DNA of 64,000 bases from Cutaneotrichosporon cavernicola (Eukaryota; Basidiomycota; Tremellomycetes; Trichosporonales; Trichosporonaceae), in the NCBI RefSeq assembly GCF_030864355.1, contig NC_083398.1:620001-684000 (forward strand), in the 5' to 3' direction. Position numbers and translations under genes: made by a program. Below the pieces are notes generated by a model. That model was not told where the DNA came from, ran no database searches, and saw only the letters and a list, made by a program, of their open reading frames with translations. Shown piece by piece: positions 39,012 to 52,697 of the stretch. Positions within the stretch are counted from its first letter, which is position 1; every line of letters begins with the position of its first letter.

Positions 39012-40085
39012 TAGAAGAGCATATCTCCGGCGCAGCAACAGCAGATGGCTGGCGTTAGCACGTTTGCGGGAATACAAGTCATGCGACGCTAGACGGCGGT
39101 ACTCACTTGCGGCAAGACACGCGCAGCACGCGGTGCAGCAGCCGCCGCCCGAGTCCTTCTGCTGGGGGGGCTGCTGGACGTAGACCGGCTGAGGCGCTGG
39201 CTGGGGGTAGCTGGGGTGAGCCGGAGAAGGAGGGCGCAGAAGCGGTTCGGAATAACATTGCAGATGGTGAGATGAAAGGGGTAACCGGGAGAGCAAAGGG
39301 TCGGCGGCGCTCATGACGGTATGCTGGAGCCAACAGTCTTGGCATTGCACCGCCCCTTGCCATCACAAATCTGAACCGTGACCGACCACGCCAAAGCAGA
39401 CACACTCACTACTGGCCAGGCTGCTGGTAGCTCTGCTGCGGGGGCGGGGGGTAGTATCCGCCCTGGGGCTGACCGTACTGGGGCTGGCCGTAGCCCTGGC
39501 CGGGGGGCGCGCCGTACTGGCCATTGGGGGGGCTGGGGTTAGTGGTGAGAAGGGGGAGGATGTTGGGGCCCGGGGGGAGGAATGGGGTGAGCGGGAGAGG
39601 GAGAGAGGCTGAGCAAGGAGAGCAAACTGGAGAGGCAAAGCGACGACTAGACGGCAGTGATCGGACCGCAGTGATCGGACCGCAGTGGTCCAACTGCCTC
39701 TGCGCCCCATTTGACGGACATGATTCCCGACGTCGCGTCTGCAACTGTGCAGCGGGCTGTTGGCCTCTCTGGCCAACAGTGGGGCGTCTGCTGCGCGTTG
39801 CGCAGCCGTGCGCGCGCCACTGCCCGTGCTGGGCGGTCCGTGGACATGGCGCCGGGAATCGGGATGAATGACGCGCGCGATCAGCTGTCGTCCGTCACAT
39901 CCAGTCCAGTCGTCATCTCACCACCTCCTTGCCTCACGACATCAGTTCCTCCGACAGAGTGACGGGACGCGACGTGACGACAAGTAGAAGCACACGGATA
40001 CGTTGGAGCACAAGACACGTACCCGCCACCGTGGTAGTACTGTTGTCAGCTACGCTTGATAGAGACATACGTCCTTTGCCGACAT
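39012..40085 (-). CDS. Small proline/glutamine-rich CYSTM-type membrane peptide
   Basis: CDS complement(join(39012..39049,39107..39210,39410..39532,40023..40039,40071..40085)), 98 residues. Two tiny exons (15 and 17 nt coding) encode MSAKDYYHGGG. Then follows a GQ/PQ/Y-rich stretch (PPNGQYGAPPGQGYGQPQYG) and a Cys cluster GGGCCTACCACLAA-ICCCCAGDMLF at the C-terminus. This is the layout of CYSTM-module stress peptides, which attach to the plasma membrane through the Cys-rich tail. The 490-nt second intron (39533-40022) is long for this region and holds short GATCGGACCGCAGT tandems. The exon chain was assembled by phase; the micro-exons are the least certain part. Confidence 0.72.
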
Positions 40086-40500
40086 GATTTGTTGAACAAG
40101 AGAGGAGTAGGAGGAGTAGGAGTAGGAGTGAAGGAGTGGAGGAGTGGAGGACGAGGTGGAAGGAGTGACGAGTGACGAGTGGTGGGAATGCGTTTTAGAC
40201 GCTTGACGCTGATCCAAGTGGCGGGATTGTGTTTTGTTGCGCAGCTGTCCATCCCGCAGTTTCCCCCCGCCTGGCCGCCTAATGGCTTCTGGCTTCCCAG
40301 GGTGGGTTTGGCTAGGCACCGCCGCGCCAGGGTGTTCAGCCACGGGGGCAAATCCCCACGCGTCACACAACCATAACCTGACAGTGCTGTGGGGTGATCA
40401 CCCAGTGACATTCCAGTGCCTCAAAACACGACTCTCCTCTGGTATCCTATCATACATGACCATGCGTTACTGTACAGCTCTACAGACTACGCTCTCAAGA

Positions 40501-40967
40501 CTACGGACTATGGCGGGGGCGGGAGGGCGGCACAGGATGACGGGGTGGCCGGAATCCTCCCACTCCAACAGGCGGCGAGTCGGCCGGGACGGCGACGTAT
40601 CGCGAACTCGCTGGCGAGGGGGTCGCATATGTCGGGTTCGGGGAAGACGGCGGGTACAGGCGCTGGTGCTGGTGTGGATAGAGGGGTTGGGGGAGAGGTT
40701 CGTCCGCGACCTTCTCGGCCCAGCGCGTCTCGTCGTTGATCATGTTGTCGACTGCTGTTTTCTCGGCGCGACGTTCCGACCACGCGTTGATTTTCAAAAA
40801 GGCAAAGAAGAAGGCGAAGAAGGCCGCGAGGCAGATGGCGAAGAGCGCCATGTTGTCGGCTAGGCGGTGATCTTTGATCACGACGTAGCCGCGGCCGCCG
40901 CCGTTGAGCGGCCGGTGGGAGACGCCGGTGGGAAAGTTTGGGTCGAATGTGGTGAGGACTGGTGTGA

Positions 40968-41002
<35 letters not shown>

Positions 41003-41386
41003 AAGGCAAAGGAGGGTTGTTGCGAGGAGGAAGGCGCCCTTTGTGGGACGGAGTGCAGACTCACAAACAGGCGTGCCCGGCAGGCCAGAGATCGCGGCAG
41101 TCGGCGTCGGCTTGTCATCCTTGGTCACTGTCTTTGGGTCTTTATTCCCTTCCTTGTCCTTGTTATCGTTGAGCGTGGGGTTGGGCTTGCCGGGAGTGTT
41201 GCCCTGGTTGATGGGCGTCGGGGTGTTGTTGCCCTGCTTGTTGTTGTTGCCCTGTTTGTTGTCGTTGCCCGGCTGGTTGTTGTTTGGCTGCTGCTGCTGG
41301 TTGCCTTGCTGCTGCGTCTGATTGCCTCCCTGTTGCTGCTGGTTGGCAGGCTGACCAGGCGCCTGCCGCGGCGCAATCACGACCAT
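40501..41386 (-). CDS. Q/N-rich single-span membrane protein, unknown function
   Basis: CDS complement(join(40501..40958,41065..41386)), 259 residues. The first 70 residues are almost wholly Gln/Asn/Gly/Pro (for example GNQQQQPNNNQPGND), a prion-like composition. A charged stretch rich in Lys and Asp and a short conserved-looking region (TTFDPNFPTGVSH) follow. One membrane segment (MALFAICLAAFFAFFFAFL) precedes a basic, then Pro-rich tail. The 106-nt intron (40959-41064) contains a run of 32 G on the plus strand. No family is recognised. An upstream start is possible, but the leader looks non-coding. Confidence 0.65.
40970..41001 (+). repeat. G32 homopolymer inside an intron
   Basis: Thirty-two consecutive G on the plus strand (C on the transcript) lie 11 bp from the 3' splice site of the Q/N-rich gene. 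The length may be partly a sequencing or assembly effect. Confidence 0.9.
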
Positions 41387-42594
41387 ATGAGCTAGTGGGT
41401 GGTGGGTGGGTAGTAACCCGGTATTCCGAGTTCGTCTTCGTGTTCGTGTTGTGGTAGTGTTGTAATCTGTGAGGAGGCGCGTGCTGAGGTTGGGGTGGAC
41501 AAGAACAAGTGGGTGGATGACAAGCAGCGACAATCATGCATATCCCCCCAGCATATCCCCCCAGTCACTCCAGAGTATAGTACGTACAATGCACACAAAC
41601 ATGGTCTGGACCAAGTTCACACCGACGCGTCTTGTGCCTGGACGGCTGAATCCTTTTCCCTACCCCTTCCCCAGATGATCCGTCCGTCCCGCCAAACATC
41701 TTGTTAGGGGCTGGCCAGGCCGGTAGGGTTTGGTGGCCAAGCCGAGGGAAGGGGAAGAAGAGGTTCTGGCCCCGTTTGTTGTATCGTCGTCAGTGTCAGT
41801 CGCGTTGTCGCGTTGTGGCGTTGTCGCGTGTCGTGTGGTGGCGTGGTCGTGTGGTGGCGTGGTCGCGTGGTCGCGTGGTCGCGTGGATCCACCCTTGCCA
41901 TGAGCCCACTGGGACTGGTACACTCTATGGCTCCGAGATATGATATAGCCAGATGTCGACCGAGACGAAGCGTAGATGCGATCGGACGGGCGGTTCGAAC
42001 TGATCAAGTTGGCCTACCTACCCCTTCGTAGCTGACTTGGATGACAGCATTGGAACCAAACCAGGAGAGACGAGCACGGTGTATCGTGGCCATGGCTGGG
42101 ATAGAGATAGAAGAGGCAGGAAAGCACGAGGGAGTGGTGGCGACGAACATGACAAGTGACGGCGACGAACATGACAATGAGAAACAACGCCGACGTCCAA
42201 CGCCGGCCACGGCGGAGATGTGAGACTGATCCACAGATCCATCAATCCACAATCCATGGATCCATGTCGAGCGGAATGAGAAAGACTGGAATTTTGGAAA
42301 TACGCCATCCCGAAAACATCCGCGTTCACCGCCTTGAACAGCGGGACATTGCCGGCGGCAGTGAAAGGGTTGAGACTCAATTGGTGAGAAACACGTAGAT
42401 TGTCAATAGATCCACGCGCGGCAAGTCTGACACAGTCATCCTCCCGCCATGCCTCATCCTGCGGCAATGCCTCATCCTCCCGCCATCACAGTCATCTCCC
42501 GCCAGGCCACACCGCCTCACTCATCTCGAGTCATGCATATACAAGCGGCGGTACAGTACAAGTGATGGTACAGAGCGACAGAGTCCATGTCAAG
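41387..42594. other. Intergenic 1.2 kb
   Basis: Contains a GTGGTCGCGTGGTCGCGTGG-type short tandem (about 41830-41885). No coding frame or RNA gene was found. Confidence 0.6.
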
Positions 42595-43689
42595 CTAGAC
42601 CAACACGAGCGTCAGCTGCTCCTTGACCGAGAGCACAAACGCCGATCCTTCGACCAAGCCACGGGCTTCAACTTGGGCGCGGACAAGCGCGTCAGTGTCT
42701 GCCTCGTCGTCGTCGTCCTCCTCCGGGTCCGCCTGGTATCCCGCCACGAGGGTTGGCGTAGCTTGGGTGGGTTTGAGCGGTTTCTGCTGCGGCTCCTCGG
42801 CGACGTCTTCGTCGCTGGCGAACGCACAGTCAAACGACGGGCTGCGAGGCGAAACAGAGCGTTCGGCCTTGACGAATGATGTGCGGCGCGAGGGACGGGC
42901 ATTCGCTCCGTCAAGCAGCGAACTGGCGAGGCGGATCGAGCCCCACGCGTAGCCACCTGGCCGGCGGGCGAGAATACGGTATGTGGCTGTGAGGGCGTGG
43001 GCGTCGGCCAGGTGGCCGATGAGGGTGTGGACGTGGGCGAGGGTCGTGTCACGCAATGCGTGCATCGTGGATAGGTCTGGGGTTAGCTGTGAGGTTGGGT
43101 GTGGATGGGTTGGGAGAGGAGGCAGGGGAGGCGGAGGGGGAGGTGGTGGTGGAAGGTGAGAGACAAGAGGGGGAAGTTGGCGGAAGGAAGGGGTGAGAGT
43201 GAGAAGCAAGCATCGAGGCACTGGGGCTCCGGGGGCGCACGGCTCGCTCAGTGTCGTACTATCGGTCGCGTGAACGCCAACGCCTACGCCAGTGCGGCGC
43301 AAGGTAGACCAGCGGCAACTAGCAGTCGGCAACTTAGCGATCTGGTTCTGGTCTCTAGATCCACGCACTGCCTCCTAGGTCCATGACGACTCACCAGAGA
43401 AACTACCGAGGCTCCATACGGGCACGTCAACGACAAACTCGAGTGCGTCGCGCTCGCGTCCACCCGGCGAGACGGGGGACATGCCCATTGCGACCATGCG
43501 GCTCTTGCGCTGACTTGCAACGTCCGCTACGGCGGCGGCGAATTCGCGGGTCGGAGCGTTGACAGTCTCGGGGCGGGGTCTGGAGCGGGAGCGGGCTAGG
43601 CGGGGGGAGCAGTAGGGTCGCTCGTAGCGCGAGGTGCGCGAGGTGCGGTCGTCATCGAGCGAAGTGGAGGACTGGACGGCGGCTGCCAT
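42595..43689 (-). CDS. Unrecognised Ser/Arg-rich protein
   Basis: CDS complement(join(42595..43076,43395..43689)), 258 residues. The N-terminal third is Ser/Arg/Pro-rich and probably disordered (RTSRYERPYCSPRLARSRSR). The middle, HVHTLIGHLADAHALTATYR, looks helical. The C-terminal part has phospho-site-like SVSPRSPSF, an acidic DPEEDDDDEADTD and a hydrophobic end (VKEQLTLVLV). The 317-nt intron (43078-43394) is pyrimidine-rich on the transcript and could hide another small exon. No function is proposed. Confidence 0.6.
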
Positions 43690-45298
43690 GGTTGAGGTGG
43701 GTTGAGGGTGCGGGTGTGGGTGTGAGTGTTGAGGTTGAGGCGGTTGAGGTGGGTTGAGGTTGGTCTGTTGATGCAAGTGAAGAGGGGTTAATGTAGAGAG
43801 TAGGAAGACGAGATGTCGGAGCAGAGCGGTGTAGAGAGAGGTTGAGGGGTTGATTGATTGAGGAGGAAAGGAATGGAGGAATGGAGCGAAGGATCAAAGG
43901 GTGAAGGGCAAGTAGTCAAGTGGCAAGTGAGAAGTAGGTTGTGGGTTGTGGATATTCGGGGGTAGGCGGCATCAGCACGGTCCTTACGGGGGGGCGTGTG
44001 GGGTCATGGAGCTGGATCGAGTGCGAGCCTAGAGGTAGAGCAGCGCCTACTTCTCAATCTGTATCCATCGCATCATGTGACGCGCTTGTGTGATGCTCGT
44101 GCTGAACGAATCTACTCACCTGAATCTAGCCGATAGCGAGCAAGTTGTGGCGGTGTAGAGATGTGTAGAAGTGTAAATGATCAAGATAGGTGGCGGTAAA
44201 GTAAAGACATATCAATACATCATCACTTGGCCTGGCTTGTGGGAGCAGAAGCGGACTAAGCAGGCCCCAAGGTCGAGCCATGATGAGCACAAGGCTCCAA
44301 GTGTAACATCCCGGCACATCCCGGATACGGCGTACCTCTCTGTCATTGTTCAATGGTCCGCAGCGGCCCGATTTGCCTCCGTCCTTGCCCGGCCCCGTTG
44401 CGTTGACACTCTAGTTGAACCGGAGTCACCGGCACGACCAGCCGTGGTATCCGGCCGATACCGTCACCCGATCCACCCAAGGATTTATTGGCCCCACAAT
44501 CCAATATCCATCAAGGGCACAAAAGGGGGAGTTTTGAAATTCGGAGCGCCGCAACCGCCCAGGTTGGCTCGGTACAAATCTCCAGGCGCCAAGCAAGAGG
44601 CTTACAGGCCAATGCACAAAACTGGCCTTATCAGAGCAGAGGTCTCAAGTTCAAGTTCAAGTTCCAGTTTGCCACCATATTCCCACGCCCTTGGGCCCAA
44701 AAGTTCCTAATCGAGACCTGTGCCTGCATTAACAGTAATCAGCTCCCGTACCCTGCTCAACCACCACCATCAGCTCTGCTAGCTCTGCTCTCAACCAAAA
44801 AAAAAACTCTCTGGCTAAACCATGCAAACCGTAGTAAGAACCGTGCCAAAATCTCTAAAGGGGCCGTGTAGGCACGACATGCTGCAGCACCTGGCTACTC
44901 ACTACAATGAACGATTACTCTCATACATTGACCACATTCCACACGTGGGGCCCACGCGGCGACGCGGGTACATTCATTAAGGCCGGTCCGCGGTTCCGCA
45001 GACCATAACTTTAAATAACCCTGTCAACATCATGTCCGCAGGCGGACTTGTGCAAGCGCCGAGATCACGAGCGAGCCAGACACCATGATAGCGTGCAAAC
45101 AGTGTTCTACGACAGGCTAAATGAGTCAACGAGGGGGGTGGGCCGCCGCCCTCTGCTCTCTAGCAATCTCTTTATATCCACAACAGTGCCCCACTGAAGA
45201 TGGCAAGCCATCGGCCATGGCCGATGACAGCGTTGACACCCGGACAGCCCCGTCTTGTATCACGGCGACTATCTGCGCCCAACATAACCTCGGCTGCT
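43690..45298. other. Intergenic 1.6 kb
   Basis: The promoter side of the orphan gene holds GTGTGGGTGTGAG and GTTGAGG short tandems (43690-43760); an AAGTTC microsatellite lies near 44647-44668. No gene was seen. Confidence 0.6.
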
Positions 45299-47100
45299 TT
45301 ATTTGCCGCCAGTGGTCCTGAAGGTAACGAGACCGCCAAGAGCGATTCTGCACGTTAGCCAGGCTCTCAAAATAGCACATGTCGACCTGCCACACGCGAC
45401 GCGCCGCATGCAACCACTCACCCGTAACCAAGGACCTGCAGCGCAGTAATCTCGGACCCAAAGGCAAGAACAGACCCGCTGATAAGGAGCTGGTGTCAGT
45501 TCAAGTCTATTCAATATACTCACAATGTCCTTGAGGACACCGGCGAGGGTGAGGATGAGACCTGAGCCGACCGAGATGAGGAACACGGCAGCAACGTTGA
45601 GCGCAAACGCGATACCAGCGTTCGAAACGAGGACGAGGATGCCGACGCGGTGGAGGTTGTACAGAGGCTCAAGGCCTTCGATGAAGGGCATGATGAGGAG
45701 GTTGATGGCGGCGCACACTGGGGCATAGTAGTGCAGCGACACAATGGGGTCCATCTTGAGGCCGTGGAGAAGGATCTGGATCATGACAAGGCGCGACGCC
45801 TCGAAGACGATGGCAGCGCATTGGCAGATGAAGCCGAACATCTCAAAGTTGAGCTCGCCATAGGCGGCTGTGGGTTAGCACGCAGTCGCAAGGTATGGAA
45901 TGCAACCCTCGGCCAGGGAATGCAATCGGAACCGTCTCGGGTCCGTACCGTCCCGCAGCTTCTCACACCGACACCCTGTCGTCCCGCTTTTAGCAGAAAT
46001 CCACACTCACCCATAGCGCAGCCAACCGAGATCATCAGGACAATAGCCATGAGGCGGCCGTTGGGCTCCTGGATCTTGAAGGCGAACGAAATGAGGAGGA
46101 TGGCGACGGGGTTGAACGCCTTGAGCATCTGGATGAACGAGACGCTGAGGGTGAGGTAGGCGTAGTTGGATAGGATAAGCGAGCCCGAGAAGAGGGCGCC
46201 GATAGGAAGGATAGTCTTCATCCAGCGATCGCGGGTCATCTCAATGTCCTTGGCGCCATCGACGAGCGTCGTGGTACGCTGCAGCACGCGCGTGGCAATG
46301 GCGGAGAAGAACAGGTGCCATGTGGTGAGGAAGACGGGGTATGGGAAATTGAGGTTGGTGAAGACGTATTCTGTCGTCAGGTGGGTCAGCTGGCGCGCAC
46401 GCACTGTTGTAAAGAATGACGCTGATAGAGCAGGCCATCCAGATGGGGATAACTGTGGTCAGCTTGGTTCTTGACGTTGTAGCTGTGATACCTACTGATA
46501 ACACCCGGGATGACGATTTTCTTTTGCTGAGGGCCAGTTGCGGTCTGGCCGCCCCTGGGGGTTAGTCCATCCGGAGGAAGCGGTAGAGGCGTGGAACCGC
46601 CCGAGGGGTCGTTACAATGGACTACTCACTCCTCAGCCTTCTCAAGCGTGCGGGTCTGCGGGTTAGTAGTTTGTCTGGAGAATTGGGAAGGATGGAATGG
46701 TGTGTGTAGTGGTGAGGAGGGTAGTCGAGTACAGGTTCCCCCAGCCGCAACGAGCACACTTTGGCACACTCGGCACACTCTGCGTGTCGCACAGCTGTCC
46801 GCGTATGCTTAAGATGTGACGGCTGCCTGCGCTGCTACATTCAGGTTGCTGAAGAGTAGCTGCTACATTCAAAGTTGAATCACAGCTGCACCGCGCCACT
46901 CCTTGGCACTGGTGGGACGGTCGTGACTTCTGAGCCAGTGCCATACTCGCCACGTCGTGTGGTGGAGAAAGCAGCGCTGCGCAGCAAGCAAAGACAAAAC
47001 CCGAGACGGCTTCCAAAGCCATAAGAGCGCGGAGGGGAGGTCCAAGCCACAGTCGTGTCCAACTTACGTCGTGCTCGCGGTCCTTCTCGTCGGCGCTCAT
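45299..47100 (-). CDS. Triose-phosphate/nucleotide-sugar transporter family (DMT) protein
   Basis: CDS complement(join(45299..45347,45422..45489,45524..45867,46011..46370,46405..46452,46496..46554,46630..46655,47068..47100)), 328 residues, seven introns. Hallmarks of the TPT branch are ILYNKYVFTNLNFPYPVFLT, SVSFIQMLKAFNPVAILL, the second-repeat SLHYYAPVCAAINLL and LTLAGVLKDILLISGSVLAF. The chain ends in a short basic tail (FRTTGGK). About ten membrane spans are expected in Golgi, ER or another endomembrane. Exon 1 encodes only 11 residues (MSADEKDREHD) before a 412-nt intron. Exon 2 is 26 nt. The substrate is unknown. Confidence 0.85.
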
Positions 47101-48289
47101 GATGGAGGATTGGGGTGGTTAGGAGGGGTGAGAGGTGTGGTAGAGGGGTCCGTGGTTTGGAAAGAAAAGTCGGGGGGAGGGGATAGGAAATGTCGTAGAA
47201 AAAGGTTTGAAGGAGGAAGGAGGGAGGGGTGAAAGGTGAAGGGTGAAGAGTGAGAGTGAAGAGTGAAGAGAGAAGATGGAATCGGTTGAAGGAAGACTTT
47301 GATAGTGAGAGTGAGGAAGAGGCGTGTCGATCTATGATTATGAGCGTGAGCGGAGCGTGATCGGGTAGAATAAAGGGCCAGGAAGTTTGTCAGGGTGAGG
47401 TATAGGGTTTTCCTGGGGCCTGCGGTGAGCGACGTGTTTCCGCGGAAAGTTAGGGAAGTGACGGTTGTGATAGAGAGCTACAAGGCACCTGACTTGACGC
47501 TTGACGCCTATTCCAACTCTGCTTTCATGCGGCACGCATTGGCTCAAGACCCTGACACCCCATGTTCTAACCACCGTTATTTATGTCTCATCCTACCATG
47601 CCTACCAATCGGTCTTTCACACACCCGCAACACAATTCAGATCATGTTACAATCCGCTACGCGGTTGTCTCATCTACTATTAACGCGGGTTGCGTGTATA
47701 TCCTCTTTCCAAGACATCCAGGTCGCCCGAAGGTCCAAGCGAAATCCAAGCTTTCCGGTGCTGAGGGTTAAAGACCTTAGTAGCAAGGAGATGGCAGAAA
47801 GCCGCCGTTGTGACGCCAGGTGCTGGAACGCGGGTTGGCGTTTTCTCCTCCCGCCCTGATCTCGGCTCATTGAAAGGTGGCAGTCGAGTTGTCAAAGTGA
47901 GACATGTTTGGCCGCGTCTTGTTTGGCATGTTTGAGCTGTTGTTTGGGTCAAGGTGACAGAGCTGCCTGCCTTCCTGTTGCTAGAAAGATGAAACACAGA
48001 CGATTCATTGAATTGTAGCTGCTTGTCGCGTCGTTGTGAGGCATTGAGGCGTCAAAGCATACTGGTCGCGCAGTTACAACATCTCGGGAGCAAACCACAA
48101 ACCACTTGGGCGATCTGCTGATCGCTTAATGACACGCTGGGATGGACGTCAATTAATCTCCGTCCATAACGATACACGTCAATACCCATGTGGTTTTTGA
48201 TCCATCTGCCTCCGAGTCACTCTCCTGGAAAGTTGGGTGTCTTGATCGCTCTCCGAACACTCCGACCTCCGACTCCGACACCAAGCACC
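47101..48289. other. Intergenic 1.2 kb, divergent promoters
   Basis: Lies between the transporter and uL22m starts. A GAAGGGTGAAGAGTGA-type short tandem (47230-47275) is the only structure noted. Confidence 0.6.
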
Positions 48290-49153
48290 ATGTCCAGGAC
48301 ACTGCGCGCGCTGAGCCGTATGTCCCACACCAACAAAGCTGATGGCAGTCGCGCACTCGCTCTCTGGACCTTCGCGCCCGCTCGCGCGGCCCCTGGTCAT
48401 CGCGCCCGCCCCGCAGGTCGCGTTTGCGCGCAAGTATGTCTACCCTTTATCTATCCCCTAACAACAGCGCCTCGTGGTTTAAGAATATCGGGTTTGGACT
48501 TCCTGAGAGCTGGCGTCGTAACATGAAGGATAAGGAGGAGACGGCGCCAGCCGAGGACACGGGGAACGTATTCGACACGACCGTTGAGCAGACGGAGGAA
48601 GTTGTTCAGGCAAAGCGGCGGCCTCCCCCCAAGGACGTGAGTTCTGTTGCCGAGTCTGTTGGCTTTTTTACCCCTTTACAGGCTTTCGCTCGCCGCTAAC
48701 CCCCAGACCCGCTTCAAGTCTGCCGCCCGCAAAATGTCCCACCGCAAGCTCAACGACATCGGCCGCCTCGTAGCCGGCATGCCGGCCGACGAAGCCGTCC
48801 TCCAACTTCAATTCAGCGAGAAGCGCGCCGCCCGTACCTGGGTCAAGTCGACCCTCGCCTTTGCCAGGGATCACGCTGTTGCTCGCGGACTGTCGCGCGA
48901 CCGCCTCGTCGTCCAGGAGGCGTGGGTTAGCAAGGGGAAGAAGGAGGGGCGTCTCGATATCAAGGGCCGCGGACGGATGGGTATCAAGCACCACCCGCGG
49001 GCGAGGATCCACTTTATCCTCACTGAAGGAAAGACTTGGGAGGAGAAGCGGGCGGCCAAGGACGCCAAGGTGATTCGGCAGGTTAGGGGGGCGGGTATGG
49101 TGCGTGAGGATGGCAAGTTGCGCCGTAAGATGACTAGTGACTGGGCTTGGTAG
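48290..49153 (+). CDS. Mitochondrial large-subunit ribosomal protein uL22m
   Basis: CDS join(48290..48317,48349..48433,48468..48636,48707..49153), 242 residues. The N-terminus MSRTLRALSLAHSLSG with later Arg residues is a mitochondrial presequence. The L22 domain covers the last 140 residues: SHRKLNDIGRLVAGMPADEA, then AVLQLQFSEKRAARTWVKST, and the tunnel-hairpin region GRGRMGIKHHPRARIHFILT. uL22 lines the ribosomal exit tunnel. Introns are 31, 34 and 70 nt. In the last, the nearer AG is ruled out because it leads to a stop. Confidence 0.88.
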
Positions 49154-49665
49154 GGGGTGCCGAGCCGTGATGCGGCGAGGTGCGCGGCGCAAACTAGAGG
49201 GGAGCATGCAACATCTCAGCATTGAGCGGGAGGGGGGGGGGGGGGGGAGGGAGCCGGGCCGGAGGGGCGGAGGGGATGGGGGTTGGAGGGGCGGAGGGGA
49301 GAGCGGGTGGAGGGGAGGAGGGGAGGGGAAGATGGCAGATGGGGTGCGGTCTGGGCTTCAGAAGATCAGGAAGACCATCAGAGGCACTCTGACCAAGCCT
49401 AGTCCGAAAGTACAAGAACGCGGAACGGAATGTGGAACGGAAACGGACAACGCACGACTAAAGCCGAGTGATGGCGAGGACAATGTGTGCCAGTCAAAGT
49501 CGCCTTGACACGAGCGTGCGAGCACGCTCGCGTTGTGCGCTTTTGTAGCCGCCATCGCTCGGCGGCGGTTATATCCATTGTCCTGGTGGACATCCACAGC
49601 TCCACCCCTCCACCCCTCCACTCGGCCCTCGTCAATCCCAACGCCCTCGAGATCTACTACAACAA
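49154..49665. other. Intergenic with G-rich simple sequence
   Basis: Holds a G16 run (49232-49247) and a GGAGGGGCGGAGGGG-type imperfect tandem to about 49330. A palindromic GCGTGCGAGCACGC lies near 49513-49526. No gene was seen. Confidence 0.6.
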
Positions 49666-50129
49666 ATGCCAGCCCTGCCTGTTGCGCTTACCCGCGCTTG
49701 TCCGGGTGGTAACCAGGGACAGAATACGCGCGGTGAGTCGCTCGCTTGATCTCGTCTTGTCACCCTCACCCATGCTAGGTTCTGCCATCTGCCGAGTCTG
49801 CCTCCCTCCCCCTCTCCAGCTTGCCTCGCGCTTCTCCAACCCCTGCTCGTCCCATCCCTCTTTGCCCGCTCTCTTGTTTCCCCCCCCTCTAACAGCAGGC
49901 TGGTGCGCGCCGGTCTGGGAGCAGGTCAACCAGGTCGCCGTGACCCCCGTCGGGCCCACCATTTACTCGTACGTCCGCCTGGCGTGCAAGTTCTGCCGCC
50001 ACCCATTTCCCAACCCTCCCCCAAGTTGGGTTCCACCTCAGCCGACTCGCTGGCCGCAGGGCGGGCCGGGTGGTGGACAGCATCGCTAGGCTCGAGACTC
50101 AGGACATTAGATCGTTAGAGATATCATAA
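49666..50129 (+). CDS. Small unrecognised protein, possible three-exon gene
   Basis: CDS join(49666..49732,49896..49968,50060..50129), 69 residues. Exon 1 (MPALPVALTRACPGG) ends at GTGAGT. Exon 2 gives WCAPVWEQVNQVAVTPVGPT. Exon 3 gives AGRVVDSIARLETQDIRSL, then TAA. Phases agree at both joins, and the exon 2 acceptor is a CAGCAG pair. The amino-acid pattern looks coding and the basic start could be mitochondrial, but no family is recognised. The gene ends 165 bp from the convergent TPI gene. Confidence 0.42.
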
Positions 50130-50294
50130 GATGTCGTAAGCAGATAGAATGTCCAAGCAGAAAGTAACAAGTATGAAATGTGTCGAAGTGCTAGCAGTGT
50201 TGCATTCTTCTACCTCGGGTACCTCTTGTACCTCGTGTTCAAGGGCGGTTGTAGCCCACCCAAGCAACTGGCTCGGCTACACCCGCGCCTTGAG

Positions 50295-51642
<1,348 letters not shown>

Positions 51643-52602
51643 TTTATCAGAGTGTGTGTGGTGTGGGTGGTGGTGGAGTGGCTAAGAGAGAGGTAAGCTA
51701 ATCATTGAGACCCACGATGCCATGGTACATTATCCTATCGTGGCATTGATTGGGCTTGGCTGGCCTTGTCGGTGGGCGGAAGAGCAAGGCCGCAGTACTG
51801 AGGGAAGGAAGGACGCGGCTGACCTTGGAATGACGTCCGGGGTGCCGTCTGACCGCCCCCCCAATACCCCATCCTCCAAGCTCTAACCCTATTCAGCCAA
51901 TCACGGGTCTTGACCAGCAGTCTCACCGAGACCGCCCGGTATGGGGTCTCCACTCCTTTGTTCGCCATGTGGTCGACAAAGACCGTTAAAACGTTATTCA
52001 ACTAATTCAACTAGGACAGTAGCTGCTGTACTGGACACCTCATGTATTCCACAGCTACAGGCTCAAGATCACTCGATATTCCAAACAATGTGTCTGGAGT
52101 CGCTCAGGCCCAGCATTAGCTCATTGTCGCTGGCATCCCCGTCTTCCCTACTATCGGGTACAGACTCAAGCTGCAGAGCCAGAGAGCAGCTCGCGTCTTT
52201 GGTTCAGCTTGTACATGGCGGAGCATGCGTGGACCGTGTAACGGTCCTGCGGCAGTCGCGGACAGCATGGAGAACATGGGCGGCCAGATGGAGGAGAATG
52301 GGGCCGTGACACCCGTCTGCACGGGTCAGAGGGTCAGAGACGTGTCATGACGCAGTTGGTCAACAAAGCCACGCCGAACAAGGCCGGGAGATTGGAGGAA
52401 CAAAGTCGGGCCCCACACCTGTGGGTGGGAGGATATCCGATCCAGAATATCAGAACTTCCTTTGGGAAGCAACCCAGGCACCTAGAAGTAGAGCATGACA
52501 GGCGATCATCAACATCTCCTTCACATCAGCAATGCTCTCTCACCCTCTTGGTCCACACCATCCTAAAAGATATTCGATGCAAGGATGTCAAAAGATAATC
52601 CA
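51643..52602. other. Intergenic ~1 kb
   Basis: TPI promoter side and the tRNA-Arg 3' flank. No coding frame was recognised. Confidence 0.6.
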
Positions 52603-52697
52603 AGGTCACGACGGGGGTCGAACCCGCGATCTCCTGATGCACGATGTGCGGAAGACAGTAATCGTAGTCAGACGCGATGCCATTTCGCCACGCGACC
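52603..52697 (-). tRNA. tRNA-Arg(ACG) with 23-nt intron
   Basis: On the minus strand, acceptor GGTCGCG pairs with CGTGACC (one G-U). The D stem is GCG/CGC, the anticodon stem TCTGA/TCAGG, anticodon ACG. A 23-nt intron follows position 37. The T arm is GCGGG-TTCGACC-CCCGT. The 3' flank contains a CTTTTG Pol III stop near 52589-52594. Confidence 0.92.

Noticed and set aside
48679..48702. Earlier acceptor (TTTACAG) for the last uL22m exon
   Set aside because: It leads to a stop after five codons; the CCCCCAG at 48706 keeps the L22 domain in frame.
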